A stretch of 64,000 bases of DNA from Phoenix dactylifera (GCF_009389715.1 NC_052395.1:5604812-5668811), one strand, 5' to 3'. Shown: positions 34,725-45,860, numbered from the stretch's first letter. The notes: a model not told the origin generated them from the sequence alone. A program made the numbers and translations.

Positions 34725-37700
34725 TCATAAATAAATTTGATGTAAAACGCATCCTGGTTGATAATGGAAGCTCGGCGAATGTTTTGTATTTTGATGCTTA
34801 TTGCAAAATGGGGATGACAAAAGAACAGCTACGGAGGATGAATGCTCTGCTAGTTGGATTCACTGGGGATTCAGTCCCAGTAGAGGGCGAGATCGACCTT
34901 CTGGTCACAGCCGGGCTCGCCCCTCGTGAGAGTACCGTGGGTATGAGCTTTCTTGTAATACGCCTGCCCTCGGTTTACAACGCCATCCTCGGAAGGCCAG
35001 GACTCAACGCCCTCCGAGCAGTGGTCTCAACTCACCACCTGCTGATGCGATTCCCTACCAGCCAGGGAGTCGGTGAAGTTCGAGGGGACCAAATGGTGGC
35101 AAGGCGATGCTACCTAGCGACCCACGAAGCAAGACAACCAGCCGAGGTGCCTGCCCCAACGACTGACCAGCCCTCAACTGAAGTTATGGAGGCACGGGTC
35201 AACCCCCAGAAAGAGCGGGTAGAGCCTGGTGAGTTGTTAATTCAAGTTCCCTTACGAGAGAACTTTCCCGAGCTAACCATGCAGGTCGGCTCTGGCCTTG
35301 GCGAACACGAGAGGAGTCGCCTCGTCAACTTCCTACGGGACAATATGGATGTCTTCGCATGGTCGCCTGCAGACATGCCAGGGATAGATCCGGAGGTCAT
35401 GGTCCACCGGCTTCAGGTGAAGCCGACCTGCAAGCCCGTGCGACAAAAGAAGCGAGGCGCCGCCCCTGAACGACAACGAGCAGCAGCCGAGGAGGTCGGC
35501 AAGCTCCTTGAAGCCGGCTTCATCCGGGAGATATCCTACCCGGAATGGCTCGCTGATGTGGTCCTCGTCAAGAAAGCCAGCGGGAAGTGGCGTATGTGCG
35601 TGGACTACACCGACCTGAATAAAGCCTGCCCGAAGGACAGCTTTTCACTTCCCAGCATCGACCAGCTCGTGGACTCCACCTCGGGTCACGAGCTGCTGGC
35701 ATTCATGGACGCCTTTTCCGGATACAACCAGATCCGCATGGCGCCAGAAGATGAGGAAAAGACAGCCTTCATCACCGACGGGGGAACCTACTGCTACAAA
35801 GTGATGCCATTCGGCTTGAAAAATGCCGGGGCAACTTATCAAAGGCTGGTCAGCCGGATCTTCAAAGACCAAATAGGCCGAAACATGGAGGTCTACGTGG
35901 ATGACATGCTGGTGAAAAACAAGGTGGCGCAAGACCACATAGCCGACCTCAATGAAGCATTTTCCACACTCCGAAAGTACCAGATGAAGCTCAACCCAGC
36001 CAAATGTGCATTCGGGGTCACCTCCGGCAAATTTCTCGGCTTCATCATTACACAACGAGGAATTGAGGCCAATCCAGAGAAGATCCGAGCCCTCCAAGAG
36101 ATGACGCCTCCCAGGACGGTCAAAGAGGTACAGCGGCTCACGGGCCGAGTGGCAGCCCTCGGGAGATTCATCTCCCGCTCGGCCAAGCGCTGCCTTCCAT
36201 TCTTTGCAGCTCTCAAGAAGCCGAAGAACTTTTTGTGGTCGGACGAGTGCCAGCAATCTTTTGAAGAGCTCAAGCACCTACTGGCTTCCCCTCCCCTGCT
36301 CATGAAGCCTCAACAGGGTGAGCTCCTCTACTTGTATCTAGCTGTCTCCCCTGTAGCAGTAAGCTCGGTCCTGGTCCGAGAGCAGGGCAAACTCCAGAAG
36401 CCAGTATATTATACCAGTCGGGTCTTGAGGGACGCCGAGACCCGATACTCCAAGCTTGAGAAGACCGCCTATGCTTTGGTCATCTCGGCTCGGAGGCTCC
36501 GACCCTACTTCCAAGCTCATACAGTGGCTGTGCTGACTGACCAGCCGGTCAAGCAGATCCTGCAGAGATCAGATCGTGCGGGTCGGATCACTAAATGGGC
36601 CATTGAGCTCGGAGAATTCGACATCGAGTACCGGCCCAGACCGGCGATCAAAGCACAAGCACTCGCAGACTTTATAGTCGAGTGCACCATACCGGATGAG
36701 GTCGAGCCTGAACCTGAGCCACCGGTGGAGCAGACCCCGAGTTTGACATGGACTTTGCATGTCGATGGCTCTTCAAACTCGGGGGGTAGCGGAGCGGGAC
36801 TTATCCTCACCAGCCCAGAGGGGGTGGTTGCCGAGCAAGCCTTGCGCCTCGAATTTCCTGCTTCAAATAACATGGCGGAGTATGAGGCACTTGTCGCCGG
36901 GCTTAAGCTAGCCAAAGAGCTAGGAGTGAAGGACTTGAAGGCCTTCAGTGATTCTCAGCTCGTCGTCAACCAAATTGTGGGCGGCTTCGAAGCCAGAGAC
37001 CCGACCATGCAGAAGTATCTTCAGAAGGTACGGGATCTCATCTCGACCTTGGAATCCTTTCGTATTCAACATGTTGCCAGGTCGGAGAATCTCAGGGCCG
37101 ACCAGCTATCAAAGCTGGCGTCCTCTCGCATGAGTGAGCTTCCCAAAGAGGCAGTATTGGAATATCTCCAAAAGCCCAGCACAGACGAGCCCGAGCAGAC
37201 CCTCTGCACTGAGTTCGAGCCAAGCTGGATGGATGAGCTCACCAGCTACCTGCAAGACGAAGTCCTCCCCACCGATAAACGAGAGGCTCGCCGAATCAAG
37301 CGCTCCGCCACCCAATACATACTATATGAGGGAAGGCTCTATCGGAGATCTTTCACGTCTCCCCTCCTCAGATGCCTCCGCCCAACGGAGGCTGATTACG
37401 CCATGCGCGAAGTCAATGAAGGAATCTATGGAAATCATCTGGGAGGGCGAGCATTGGCCCACAAAATTCTACGCCAAGGATACTATTGGCCGACACTCCA
37501 GAAGGATGCTATGGGCTTCGTCCAAAGATGTGACCGGTGCCAAAGGAACGCCAATGTTCAGCGCCGGCCCTCGGCTCCTTTGACTTCTATCAACTCCCCT
37601 TGGCCTTTTGCCCAGTGGGGAATTGACATCCTCGGGCCATTTCCACTGGCCACCGGGCAAAGAAAGTTCTTGGTCGTCTCCATCGACTATTTCACAAAGT

Positions 37701-38458
37701 GGGTGGAAGCTGAGCCCCTCGCCCGGATCACCGAGCAGAAGATGCGGGATTTCGTCTGGAAGTCCATTATCTGCAGATTCGGGCTTCCCCGCATCCTTAT
37801 CTCTGACAACGGTCGCCAGTTCGACAACATTCACTTCAGAGAGTTTTGCTCCGAGCTTGGCATTGACCATCGCTTCACCTCGGTCGCGCACCCTCAGACG
37901 AACGGAGAAACCGAGGTAATTAACCGTACTATTTTGCAGGGTCTCAAAGCCAGGCTCGACAAATCCAAAGGACAATGGGTCGAAGACCTATACAATGTCC
38001 TGTGGGCTTACCAGACCACGTTCCGCGTCCCCACCGGCGAGACTCCCTTCAACCTGACATATGGGACGGAGGCTGTCATCCCACTAGAAATTAGGATTCC
38101 TTCTCCAAGAGTCGAGTATCACGACGCCAGCTCCAACTCTTTGCAGCTCAGAAGCAACCTTGACCTAGTCGAGGAAACAAGGGAGGCCGCCCGAGTTCGT
38201 ATGGCGAGGTACCAGCAAAAGACAGCTCAGTACTACAACGCCAGGGTCAAAGTCAAATCTTTCAGACCAGGGGACCTTGTCCTCAGAAGAGCTGAGGCCT
38301 CCCGACCAACTGAGCGAGGGAAGCTGGCCCCAAACTGGGAAGGACCATATCGAGTCACGCGCGTCCGCCGACCCGGAACTTACAAATTGGAGTCTCTAGA
38401 TGGGACTCCCATTCCGCGGAGTTGGAGCTCTAAAAATCTCCGCGTGTACCACCAGTAG
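34721..38458 (+). CDS. Tat retrotransposon pol: protease, RT, two RNases H, integrase
   Basis: The frame is open from 34709; the first ATG at 34721 overlaps the gag stop as ATGA. Counting from 34709, aspartic protease DNGSSANVL is near 17. Reverse transcriptase shows FMDAFSGYNQI and the catalytic YVDD near 395. A Ty3-type RNase H is near 535-650, and a second archaeal-type RNase H (HVDGSS, NMAEYEA, FSDSQLV) near 680-800. Integrase follows with a zinc-binding HHCC region near 905-945 and DDE residues in WGIDILGPF, LISDNGRQF and GETEVINR. The frame is uninterrupted for more than 1240 codons and all catalytic residues are present. Expression of pol as part of one polyprotein is doubtful in this copy because of the frame change from gag. 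Confidence 0.93.
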   Translation: MIINKFDVKRILVDNGSSANVLYFDAYCKMGMTKEQLRRMNALLVGFTGDSVPVEGEIDLLVTAGLAPRESTVGMSFLVIRLPSVYNAILGRPGLNALRAVVSTHHLLMRFPTSQGVGEVRGDQMVARRCYLATHEARQPAEVPAPTTDQPSTEVMEARVNPQKERVEPGELLIQVPLRENFPELTMQVGSGLGEHERSRLVNFLRDNMDVFAWSPADMPGIDPEVMVHRLQVKPTCKPVRQKKRGAAPERQRAAAEEVGKLLEAGFIREISYPEWLADVVLVKKASGKWRMCVDYTDLNKACPKDSFSLPSIDQLVDSTSGHELLAFMDAFSGYNQIRMAPEDEEKTAFITDGGTYCYKVMPFGLKNAGATYQRLVSRIFKDQIGRNMEVYVDDMLVKNKVAQDHIADLNEAFSTLRKYQMKLNPAKCAFGVTSGKFLGFIITQRGIEANPEKIRALQEMTPPRTVKEVQRLTGRVAALGRFISRSAKRCLPFFAALKKPKNFLWSDECQQSFEELKHLLASPPLLMKPQQGELLYLYLAVSPVAVSSVLVREQGKLQKPVYYTSRVLRDAETRYSKLEKTAYALVISARRLRPYFQAHTVAVLTDQPVKQILQRSDRAGRITKWAIELGEFDIEYRPRPAIKAQALADFIVECTIPDEVEPEPEPPVEQTPSLTWTLHVDGSSNSGGSGAGLILTSPEGVVAEQALRLEFPASNNMAEYEALVAGLKLAKELGVKDLKAFSDSQLVVNQIVGGFEARDPTMQKYLQKVRDLISTLESFRIQHVARSENLRADQLSKLASSRMSELPKEAVLEYLQKPSTDEPEQTLCTEFEPSWMDELTSYLQDEVLPTDKREARRIKRSATQYILYEGRLYRRSFTSPLLRCLRPTEADYAMREVNEGIYGNHLGGRALAHKILRQGYYWPTLQKDAMGFVQRCDRCQRNANVQRRPSAPLTSINSPWPFAQWGIDILGPFPLATGQRKFLVVSIDYFTKWVEAEPLARITEQKMRDFVWKSIICRFGLPRILISDNGRQFDNIHFREFCSELGIDHRFTSVAHPQTNGETEVINRTILQGLKARLDKSKGQWVEDLYNVLWAYQTTFRVPTGETPFNLTYGTEAVIPLEIRIPSPRVEYHDASSNSLQLRSNLDLVEETREAARVRMARYQQKTAQYYNARVKVKSFRPGDLVLRRAEASRPTERGKLAPNWEGPYRVTRVRRPGTYKLESLDGTPIPRSWSSKNLRVYHQ

Positions 38459-38805
38459 AACCCTAAGGGGTTCCCCATTATTCAACCATTGAATTTCATT
38501 CTATGAATTTCATTTCACAATAAACTGATGGTTTGCGTGCTTATTCCGAGCTCACCAATTCTCCCGATTATCTCATGCCATCAGGTTTATTCTTCTTCCC
38601 TGACCACGGTTGGGATGCCCCGGTGCCTCGGGATGATGGAGTACCTACGCGGGCTCCCTGAAGATGTTCGTGAGTTCGTGGCGCGCTCTCCACCGGCAAC
38701 GAGCTCGGCTCGTTCTCCTACCCTGACCACGGTCAGGATGCCCCGCCACAACGAGATGCCCCGATTCGTCGGGATGGCCCGAGACGTCGGGGTGCGGTCT
38801 TAAGT
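38459..38805 (+). other. Start of the retroelement 3' region
   Basis: Non-coding, GC-rich, with loose repeats of GGGATGCCCCGG-type motifs that recur at 39600-39700. These pieces flank the first tandem array and look like older, diverged relatives of the same repeat-rich module. Confidence 0.6.
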
Positions 38806-39610
38806 GACCGGACGAGCTCGGCTCGTGCTCCAACAACTATAGAGTAGCGGTTCTCTCTGACCGGACGAGCTCGGCTCGTGCTCCATCGACTAGAGTAGCG
38901 GTCCTCTCTGACCGGACGAGATCGGCTCGTGCTCCGTCGACTATGAGTAGCGGTCCTCTCTGACCGGACGAGCTCGGCTCGTGCTCCATCGACCATTGAG
39001 TAGCGGTCCTCTCTGACCGGACGAGCTCGGCTCGTGCTCCATCGACTATGAGTAGCGGTCCTCTCTGACCGGACGAGCTCGGCTCGTGCTCCATCGACCA
39101 TTGAGTAGCGGTCCTCTCTGACCGGACGAGCTCGGTTCGTGCTCCATCGACTAGAGTAGCGGTCCTCTCTGACCGGACGAGCTCGGCTCGTGCTCCATCG
39201 ACTATTGAGTAGCGGTCCTCTCTGACCGGACGAGCTCGGCTCGTGCTCCATCGACTAGAGTAGCGGTCCTCTCTGACCGGACGAGCTCGGCTCGTGCTCC
39301 ATCGACTAGAGTAGCGGTCCTCTCTGACCGGACGACCTCGGCTCGTGCTCCATCGACTAGAGTAGCGGTCCTCTCTGACCGGACGAGCTCGGCTCGTGCT
39401 CCATCGACTATTGAGTAGCGGTCCTCTCTGACCGGACGAGTTCGGCTCGTGCTCCATCGACTAGAGTAGCGGTCCTCTCTGTCCGGACGAGCTCGGCTCG
39501 TGCTCCATCGACTATTGAGTAGCGGTCCTCTCTGACCGGACGACCTCGGCTCGTGCTCCATCGACTATTGAGTAGCGGTACTCTCTGACCGGACGAGATC
39601 GTCTCGTGCT
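38806..39610 (+). repeat. Tandem array, ~51-54 bp unit, ~16 copies
   Basis: Units start with GACCGGACGAGCTCGGCTCG, followed by TGCTCCATCGACTA and GTAGCGGTCCTCTCT. Each contains ACGAGC-TCG-GCTCGT, a 6-bp-arm hairpin. Unit lengths alternate between about 51 and 54 bp by loss or gain of a few bases after CGACTA. Because these are multiples of three, the - strand stays open as a Ser/Arg-rich repeat frame; I take that as a by-product. Confidence 0.95.
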
Positions 39611-39766
39611 CCTACCTCGACCTCGGCCGGGATGCCTCGAGACGTCGAGATGCCCCGGTTTATCGGGATGCCCCGATGCGTTGGGATGCGGTCTTCATTG
39701 ACCAAGACGAGCTCGGCTCGCTGTCCACCGGCTTCAGCCGACGAGCTCGGCTCGTTCTCCATCGCC

Positions 39767-40985
39767 GGATTTCTCTGCCGACGTCCCCAAAGAATGGAGT
39801 CCGAGCAGAGAAGCGTCTCCAGTCGCCTCGGCGCAAGGACGCACACGGTACAAGGTACCCATTTAATTAATGCTTCCACATTAATGTCTCTATATTGTCT
39901 ATTCTATTCTTGGATTTCTCTGCCGACGTCCCCAAAGAACGGAGTCCGAGCAGAGAAGCGTCTCCAGTCGCCTCGGCGCAAGGACGCACACGGTACAAGG
40001 TACCCATTTAATTAATGCTTCCACATTAATGTCACTATATTGTCTATTCTATTCTTGGATTTCTCTGCCGACGTCCCCAAAGAATGGAGTCCGAGCAGAG
40101 AAGCGTCTCCAGTCGCCTCGGCGCAAGGACGCATACGGTACAAGGTACCCATTTAATTAATGCTTCCACATTAATGTCTCTATATTGTCTATTCTATTCT
40201 TGGATTTCTCTGCCAACGTCCCCAAAGAACGGAGTCCGAGCAGAGAAGCGTCTCCAGTCGCCTCGGCGCAAGAACGCACACGGTACAAGGTACCCATTTA
40301 ATTAATGCTTCCACATTAATGTCACTATATTGTCTATTCTATTCTTGGATTTCTCTGCCGACGTCCCCAAAGAACGGAGTCCGAGCAGAGAAGCGTCTCC
40401 AGTCACCTCGGCGCAAGGACGCACACGGTACAAGGTACCCATTTAATTAATGCTTCCACATTAATGTCACTATATTGTCTATTCTATTCTTGGATTTCTC
40501 TGCCGACGTCCCCAAAGAATGGAGTCCGAGCAGAGAAGCGTCTCCAGTCGCCTCGGCGCAAGGACGCACACGGTACAAGGTACCCATTTAATTAATGCTT
40601 CCACATTAATGTCACTATATTGTCTATTCTATTCTTGGATTTCTCTGCCGACGTCCCCAAAGAATGGAGTCCGAGCAGAGAAGCGTCTCCAGTCGCCTCG
40701 GCGCAAGGACGCACACGGTACAAGATACCCATTTATTTAATGTTTTTACGTTATCTATTCTGCTTTTGGATTTCTCTCTGCCGACGTCCTCAAAGAACGG
40801 ACACCGAGCAGAGAAGCGTCTCCAGTCGCCTCGGCGCAAGGACGCACACGGTACAAGGTACCCATTTATTTAATGTTTTTACGTTATCTATTCTGCTTTT
40901 GGATTTCTCTCTGCCGACGTCCTCAAAGAACGGACACCGAGCAGAGGAGCATTTTCAATCGCCTCGGCGTGAAACACTCACGATA
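39767..40985 (+). repeat. Tandem array, 145-bp unit (131-132 bp variants), nine copies
   Basis: Units start GGATTTCTCTGCCGACGTCC at 39767, 39912, 40057, 40202, 40347, 40492, 40637, 40768 and 40900. The first six spacings are exactly 145 bp and nearly identical in sequence; the last two units are a 131-132-bp variant that lost part of the AT-rich segment. Each unit pairs a GC-rich half with an AT-rich half (ATTTAATTAATGC). Such size and homogeneity resemble a young satellite monomer. Confidence 0.95.
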
Positions 40986-41476
40986 CCAACAAACTTGGTA
41001 TAAACAGTGTTGAATCCCCGTCACGAGCTGACGAGCATTCGACCCATTCGCTGGAAAAGAATCCGACCCGCCCCGGCAATGTGGGGCTCGAACCCAAAGT
41101 TTACTAACTTTGCTAAAAAGTTGTCCCAGTGACTGCTTTAGGGCTTGGTCGAAATCTGGGCTAGGCTCGGAAAGACTCTCCGAGCCCAAATCCCTTAAGC
41201 ACAAGCGTTGCTATACCACTGGTCGAAGGGCCGAGCAATGGAGCTCGGCTAGCCAAACCTAAAACCAAACCCTGTGGCGGGTAAAGCTGAGGCCCTAGGG
41301 CCCATGTCCTCGGAACCTAAAATGGATCCGAGCAGAGAAACTTGGACTACAACAGACGAGTTTCCAAAAAAGTATATTCATTTCAAAAAGCCCGTAGGCT
41401 GAGTACAAAAATTCGGGTTCGGCCCTTACAAGTATGGGGGACCATCCCGACTTTACAAAAATAACAAAATTACACT
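40986..41476. other. Retroelement 3' region between arrays and antisense gene
   Basis: No open frame or repeat. It would hold the 3' UTR and terminator of the antisense gene. Confidence 0.6.
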
Positions 41477-43752
41477 CTAAGGCTCGAGCTCGACCACTTC
41501 GGCTTCGGCAGTGTCGGGGGCGGCAGGCTCAACAGCCGGGACCTCCTCGGCCTCAACAGCGATAGGAATAGCCTCGGAGGCGACCTCGGCAACTTCGGGG
41601 ACGGCTCCGGCCGCCTCGGCCAGACCTCCCTGGTCGGTCCCCGGAGTTTCTGCCTCCGCCTCCGCCTCCGGCCTTTCGACTCCTGCTCCCGGTCGGAGCA
41701 GGTTTACATCAAAATCCGGGAGGAGCCGCCGCAGCTGGTTGCGGAAGTCCCGGAAGCCCTGGATTAGCCCATTCACGCCCTCCTCTGCTAAGAGGTCGCG
41801 GAACTCCTCCGACTCGCGAAAGAGCGCCACCGCGCTCTGGGCTTGCTCCCGAGCCTCGAGCTCCCGAGCCTCATGATAGGTGGCCTTCCGCTCGAGGTCC
41901 CTTAGCTCCCGCTCGAGCTCTAAGTGGCGAACGCGGGCATTCCCCACCTCCTGCTCACGGGAGGCCAGCGCTTCCTCGGCCTTGGCCAACCGAGCCTCTG
42001 CGGCGCGCAGCTCGGACCTCGCCAGTGCATGCGCGCCCTTCTCCTCATCGAGCTCTGCGGTAAGAGCTCGAACCCCCTCCTCGGATGCTCCAACTTTTTC
42101 CTGGAGCACCTGACGTTCGGCCTCGGCGGCTTGGTACTTCGCCTCGGCGGCTAGGTACCTCGCCTGGGCCTCGTCATAATCGCGCTGGCACCTCCGGGCT
42201 TTCTCCCGGTATTCTTGGACTAGGTGCATCAGCATCTCCGTCTCGTGCAAATGCTGTAAAAGAGACGAAAAGAAAAACATAAGGCGCCACTTTTAGAAAA
42301 CCTATACAGATTACACAGGTGAAAAATTTTACTTACCCGGACGGCGTTACAGCGGGTCATGTCCATGAAAGCATTGTAGCTCATGGATTGCATCGCGGCC
42401 TGGTCGGCTGGGAGCAGCGCGACCCGGAATATCTCACGCGCTACTCGAGGGTTTTCGAGGGCTGAATCACCCTCGAATACCGACCAGGTGAGTGCGAGGG
42501 GCACCCGTTCTTCCAAGCCCGATGGGCCCGGAAGGCCAGCATCGGCTGGCCTAGGCGGAGCCGACCCCAAGGCTCCCTGATTGCTCCCCAGCTCGGAGCT
42601 AGGGGGTTGGGGTCGAACGAGCGGCTGATTTGACCGCCGCACAACTATAGCGGGGCGTGCAAGCACGGAACCCGCGGAACTCCTCCCTTGGTCGGCAACT
42701 GAAGCGTCCTGCCGACCAGGAATCGGCGCTAAAGGCGCTGGGCATGGGGGCGCCACCGAGGCTTCTCTGGAGCCCGAGCCCCCGGAATCCGCGCCCTCTC
42801 TCCGACCAGCTTCGGGGCGCACGGGCTGAGAAGGGCCCGCCTCGGAGTGAGCGGGGCGAGAAGGACCCGCCTCGGCCATCGCTGCCGTCGGGGGCGCCGG
42901 GGGCGCTGGGGTCGCCGAGACCTTCTGTTTCTTCCTCGGCTCGGTGGGCTTGCCCGAGAGCTCGGCTGCCCTCTTCTGGAAACGGGCGTAGAGGACTTCG
43001 CTTTTCGTCACCATCTTTGCAATATCTGCAAAGGCAAAAAGGATTAGAACATTAGAACAGTAAGGAAATAAAGAGACATCTTGTAACTACTTACCGTGGG
43101 GACGCGCCGAGCTCAAGCCCACGTTCACCAAAGCGTCCTCACATATGAGGCCGTTCAGTAAGATGCCGTCCCCGAGACTGCGGATGGCGTCGAGGATCCC
43201 CTGCTCACGCGGAGAAAGCTGGGGGGGCCTGTTGATAGACTTAAGCTGGGCCGGCCCCCACCTGGGGTCAAACCCCCAGGACCGTTCAGAGCCAAGGAAG
43301 AAGAATTTCTCCTTCCAGCCATGAATGGACGAGGGGGCACCATGAAAGAGTGGCCGACCCGCCCGAAGGGCGATGTAAAGCCACTCCCCGTCTCCCGGAT
43401 TCGACTTAAAGATAAAAAGTCGCCGGAAAACGTTGACAGAGGTCGGAATCCCCTGCAGTAAACACAGTGACAGGAAGCCCATCACTGTCCTCCAGACATT
43501 CGGAGTGAGTTGCGCCGGAACCAACTGGCATACCGTCAGCAACTCATTCACGAAGCCGTGAAGAGGAAATCGGAGGCCGGCCCAGAGTGATTCCAGGTGC
43601 ACTCCAATCCGGCCTACCGGAGGATCGGTTATCCGATCCCTTCGCCTGGCGGGCTCCAAACGGAACCCCTGAAGAGGGAAAAACCACTCTTCGGTCATTT
43701 CGACCTCCAGGACGCTCATGGTAGATGCAACCTCACTGGGAAGAGAACCCAT
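41477..43752 (-). CDS. Three-exon antisense gene of the Tat element
   Basis: On the strand opposite to gag-pol, exons 43752-43095, 43025-42337 and 42253-41477 join through GTAAGT donors and pyrimidine-AG acceptors into an uninterrupted 707-residue frame. Exon 1 (about residues 1-220) is a globular part resembling the 'putative gypsy type transposon' family (EEWFFPLQGFRLEP, FKSNPGDGEWLYIALR, GWKEKFFFLG). Exon 2 is Pro/Ser-rich and low complexity. Exon 3 opens with a long Glu/Arg/Ala coiled coil and ends in an acidic tail. A palindromic TATA box lies 130-145 bp upstream. Antisense genes at this place are known in Tat-lineage elements; their function is not established. Retention of frame and splice sites suggests recent selection, or simply that the insertion is young. 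Confidence 0.85.
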
Positions 43753-43883
43753 TGAGAAAGATTAAAAAGAAAAAGGGGGACCTGGGGAAGACGCCGGAGA
43801 AAAGAACTTCGGACTGTGAAAAGCTGGAAGAAGAAAAGCTAGAAGCAGAAGGCAATAGGAAGGGGACGGAGGGCCAGGGGGGA

Positions 43884-43895
43884 GTTTATATAAAC
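43884..43895 (-). promoter_or_regulatory. TATA box of the antisense gene
   Basis: GTTTATATAAAC, a perfect palindrome, lies about 130-145 bp before the antisense start codon at 43752. It could drive transcription opposite to the LTR promoter. Confidence 0.65.
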
Positions 43896-44260
43896 CTCCC
43901 CAACGGCCCCGATCGGCAAAAGAAAAGCCGCACCCCGTTGAGATGACAACACGTGTCGGTCTAAAAGACAGAACGACGCATTTAATTAGAGCCAGCGCTT
44001 CGAACATTGAAGCGCCCCATCGGATCGTGCGGAAAGGCGTCCGCAATCGAAGATCGTGTGGCCCCATCATGAGCCCACGACGCAAGGACGCTTCGCGAAA
44101 GGTGCCCTAATAATGAGGCTTTTCGGAAAAGAAGAGACGCCGCCTATTAAAGGCATTTCGAAGCGTCCGATAAAATTTTCTAACTATTAAAATTTTCGGA
44201 ATTCGTAACGGCCCAACTAAAGCTACTTCCCGCGCTCCAGCTGGTAGCCAACTGGAACTC

Positions 44261-44276
44261 GGAAGTCGGGGGGTAG
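44261..44276 (+). promoter_or_regulatory. Polypurine tract before the 3' LTR
   Basis: GGAAGTCGGGGGGTAG directly precedes the 3' LTR. It is the likely second-strand primer, although it contains T and C interruptions. Confidence 0.55.
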
Positions 44277-45425
44277 TGTTGGGGGAAAAACCCCAAGTCA
44301 TACCGCCACGGAGGCGCTCGGCTAGAGAGCGCCGATATGAAAAGATGCTCGGCCCAAGAGTGCCGACCGGAGCGCCAAGAGGCGCTCGAATCAACCAACG
44401 ACCAAGTAGGGATGCTCGGCTAGAAAGAGCCGACCAGAGGACGCCGACCAGAAAAGCGCTCGATTAGAAGGCGCTGACCAGAGAGGAAAGCGCGCGGAAT
44501 AAAGGCGCTCGGCTAGAAAGAGCCGACCAAAGGGCGCCGACCAGGAGCATTAGAAGCAACCCCGCCACAGGGCGCCCCAGTGGGCGACCAGCTCGGCTCG
44601 GCACCCCTGCCGAGCCGATTGCCTTGACCAGATGTTCAACTCCTACTTAACCCCCTGAGGGACTTGACAACTCCACTACAACCTGTCGCTATCTCCAAGC
44701 CGTCAAGGCATAAGATCTCCGCAGGTATTTGGCACGACCTGCCATTAATGCATGAGACCTCCTCAAGTCTCCGATGCGCTCAGTCATTTAATGAACACGG
44801 CTCAAGACGATCTCCGGATCACTGAACCATCAAAGCGTATGGCTCTCCCTGACCGCCGGTTCATTCGGTAATAAATGCGCTTACCATCCATGGACCCCGG
44901 GCCTACCACGGCCGGCGGTTCAACTACTCCAACAGGTCCGATCGACCGTGACAACTTCCTGGTTCCGGTCTGAGTCGGCCTTATTTTCCACTATGCCATT
45001 AATGGGCCAAATCGTGCCCAATTATTACAAAAGAGGACAAATTCCTTGTCACCTCCCGGGCAACATAAAATCCCTCTATAAAAGGGAGCCTGGGAGGAAA
45101 GAGAGGGGGGAGGGACTGAAACACAACAGCACAGACAATTAAGCACCAATATCCTCTTATTCTCCTTCACCCTCTGGCTTGCTCTCTCCACATATTTGCC
45201 CCCTCTGACTTAAGCATCGGAGGGCCGGCGCTGGGGAGCCCGGCCACCGGCTTCTTTTTTGCAGGACGGGACAGGACAGGACGCATTCTCCTCTCCGCTC
45301 TCTCACACACCCCATGAGGGCACAGGAGGACGCAGCCGGCCGGCGCACCGCCGTCCGCCCTCCCCGCGGCGGAGCTCCTCCTTCCCCAGCTTCGCGGCGG
45401 CCCCCGGGTCCAATTTCCAGCAACA
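44277..45425 (+). repeat. 3' LTR of the Tat element
   Basis: 1149 bp, same length as the 5' LTR, with 14 substitutions (12 transitions, mostly C/T) and no indels. It is followed by the GTCTG target duplication at 45426-45430. Confidence 0.95.
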
Positions 45426-45860
45426 GTCTGTAAGGTAATTATAGCATGTATTAGTAATAGTTGATTTTATATAATGCAGATTTAATGAAAAACAGGGGAC
45501 CTTTTTTCACAAAACTCAATTTTAGGTTTATGACCTGTCAGTTTTCCAAAATAAATTTTATGAAAAGGAACCGAACAAGCATTTGCATTAAGATTATTTA
45601 TTTTAGATTATGGCCAAAGAGCCCCTAAACAACTGATGAATGGCATTGTCAGACATAATTGCTTATGACCCCTCTGGACTAATCTTGCAACCAAGTACTT
45701 GGTAGTATAGGAAAAGCTAAATAAGCAGCAGGAAGACATGTTCTGGGTGAGCACTGCTATGTGTATAAATATGTAGAGCTTTTGTCATGGGAACCCAGCT
45801 TAGCTGCACTCATTCTTGTGAGCAATTTCCTACATTAGAGAATATCTGATGTTGTTGCAG

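Larger units (their letters stand above)
31856..45425 (+). mobile_element. Complete Ty3/gypsy LTR retrotransposon, Tat lineage
   Basis: The 13,570-bp element has 1149-bp LTRs beginning TGTTGGGGG and ending AGCAACA, flanked by GTCTG on both sides. Order: LTR, gag, pol (protease, RT, RNase H, second RNase H, integrase), tandem-repeat arrays, antisense gene, LTR. The extra archaeal-type RNase H domain, the long 3' region with satellite-like repeats and the antisense gene are features of the Tat (RIRE2/Retand/Ogre-like) group. The LTRs differ at 14 sites (12 transitions), about 1.2%, so insertion was recent. A frame break between gag and pol suggests that this copy may depend on others. Confidence 0.95.

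Noticed and set aside
38733-39561. Repetitive - strand open frames rich in Ser, Arg and Glu
   Set aside because: They arise because the tandem units are multiples of three bases long. There is no start context, no non-repeat domain, and the frames change where the unit length changes.
38806-40985. CRISPR-like look of regularly spaced repeats
   Set aside because: The units are directly tandem without unique spacers, there are no Cas genes, and the setting is a plant retrotransposon.
39632-41003. Repeated + strand frames over the 145-bp array
   Set aside because: The same short peptide is reiterated by the repeat and each frame stops within a unit or two. It is a by-product of the array.
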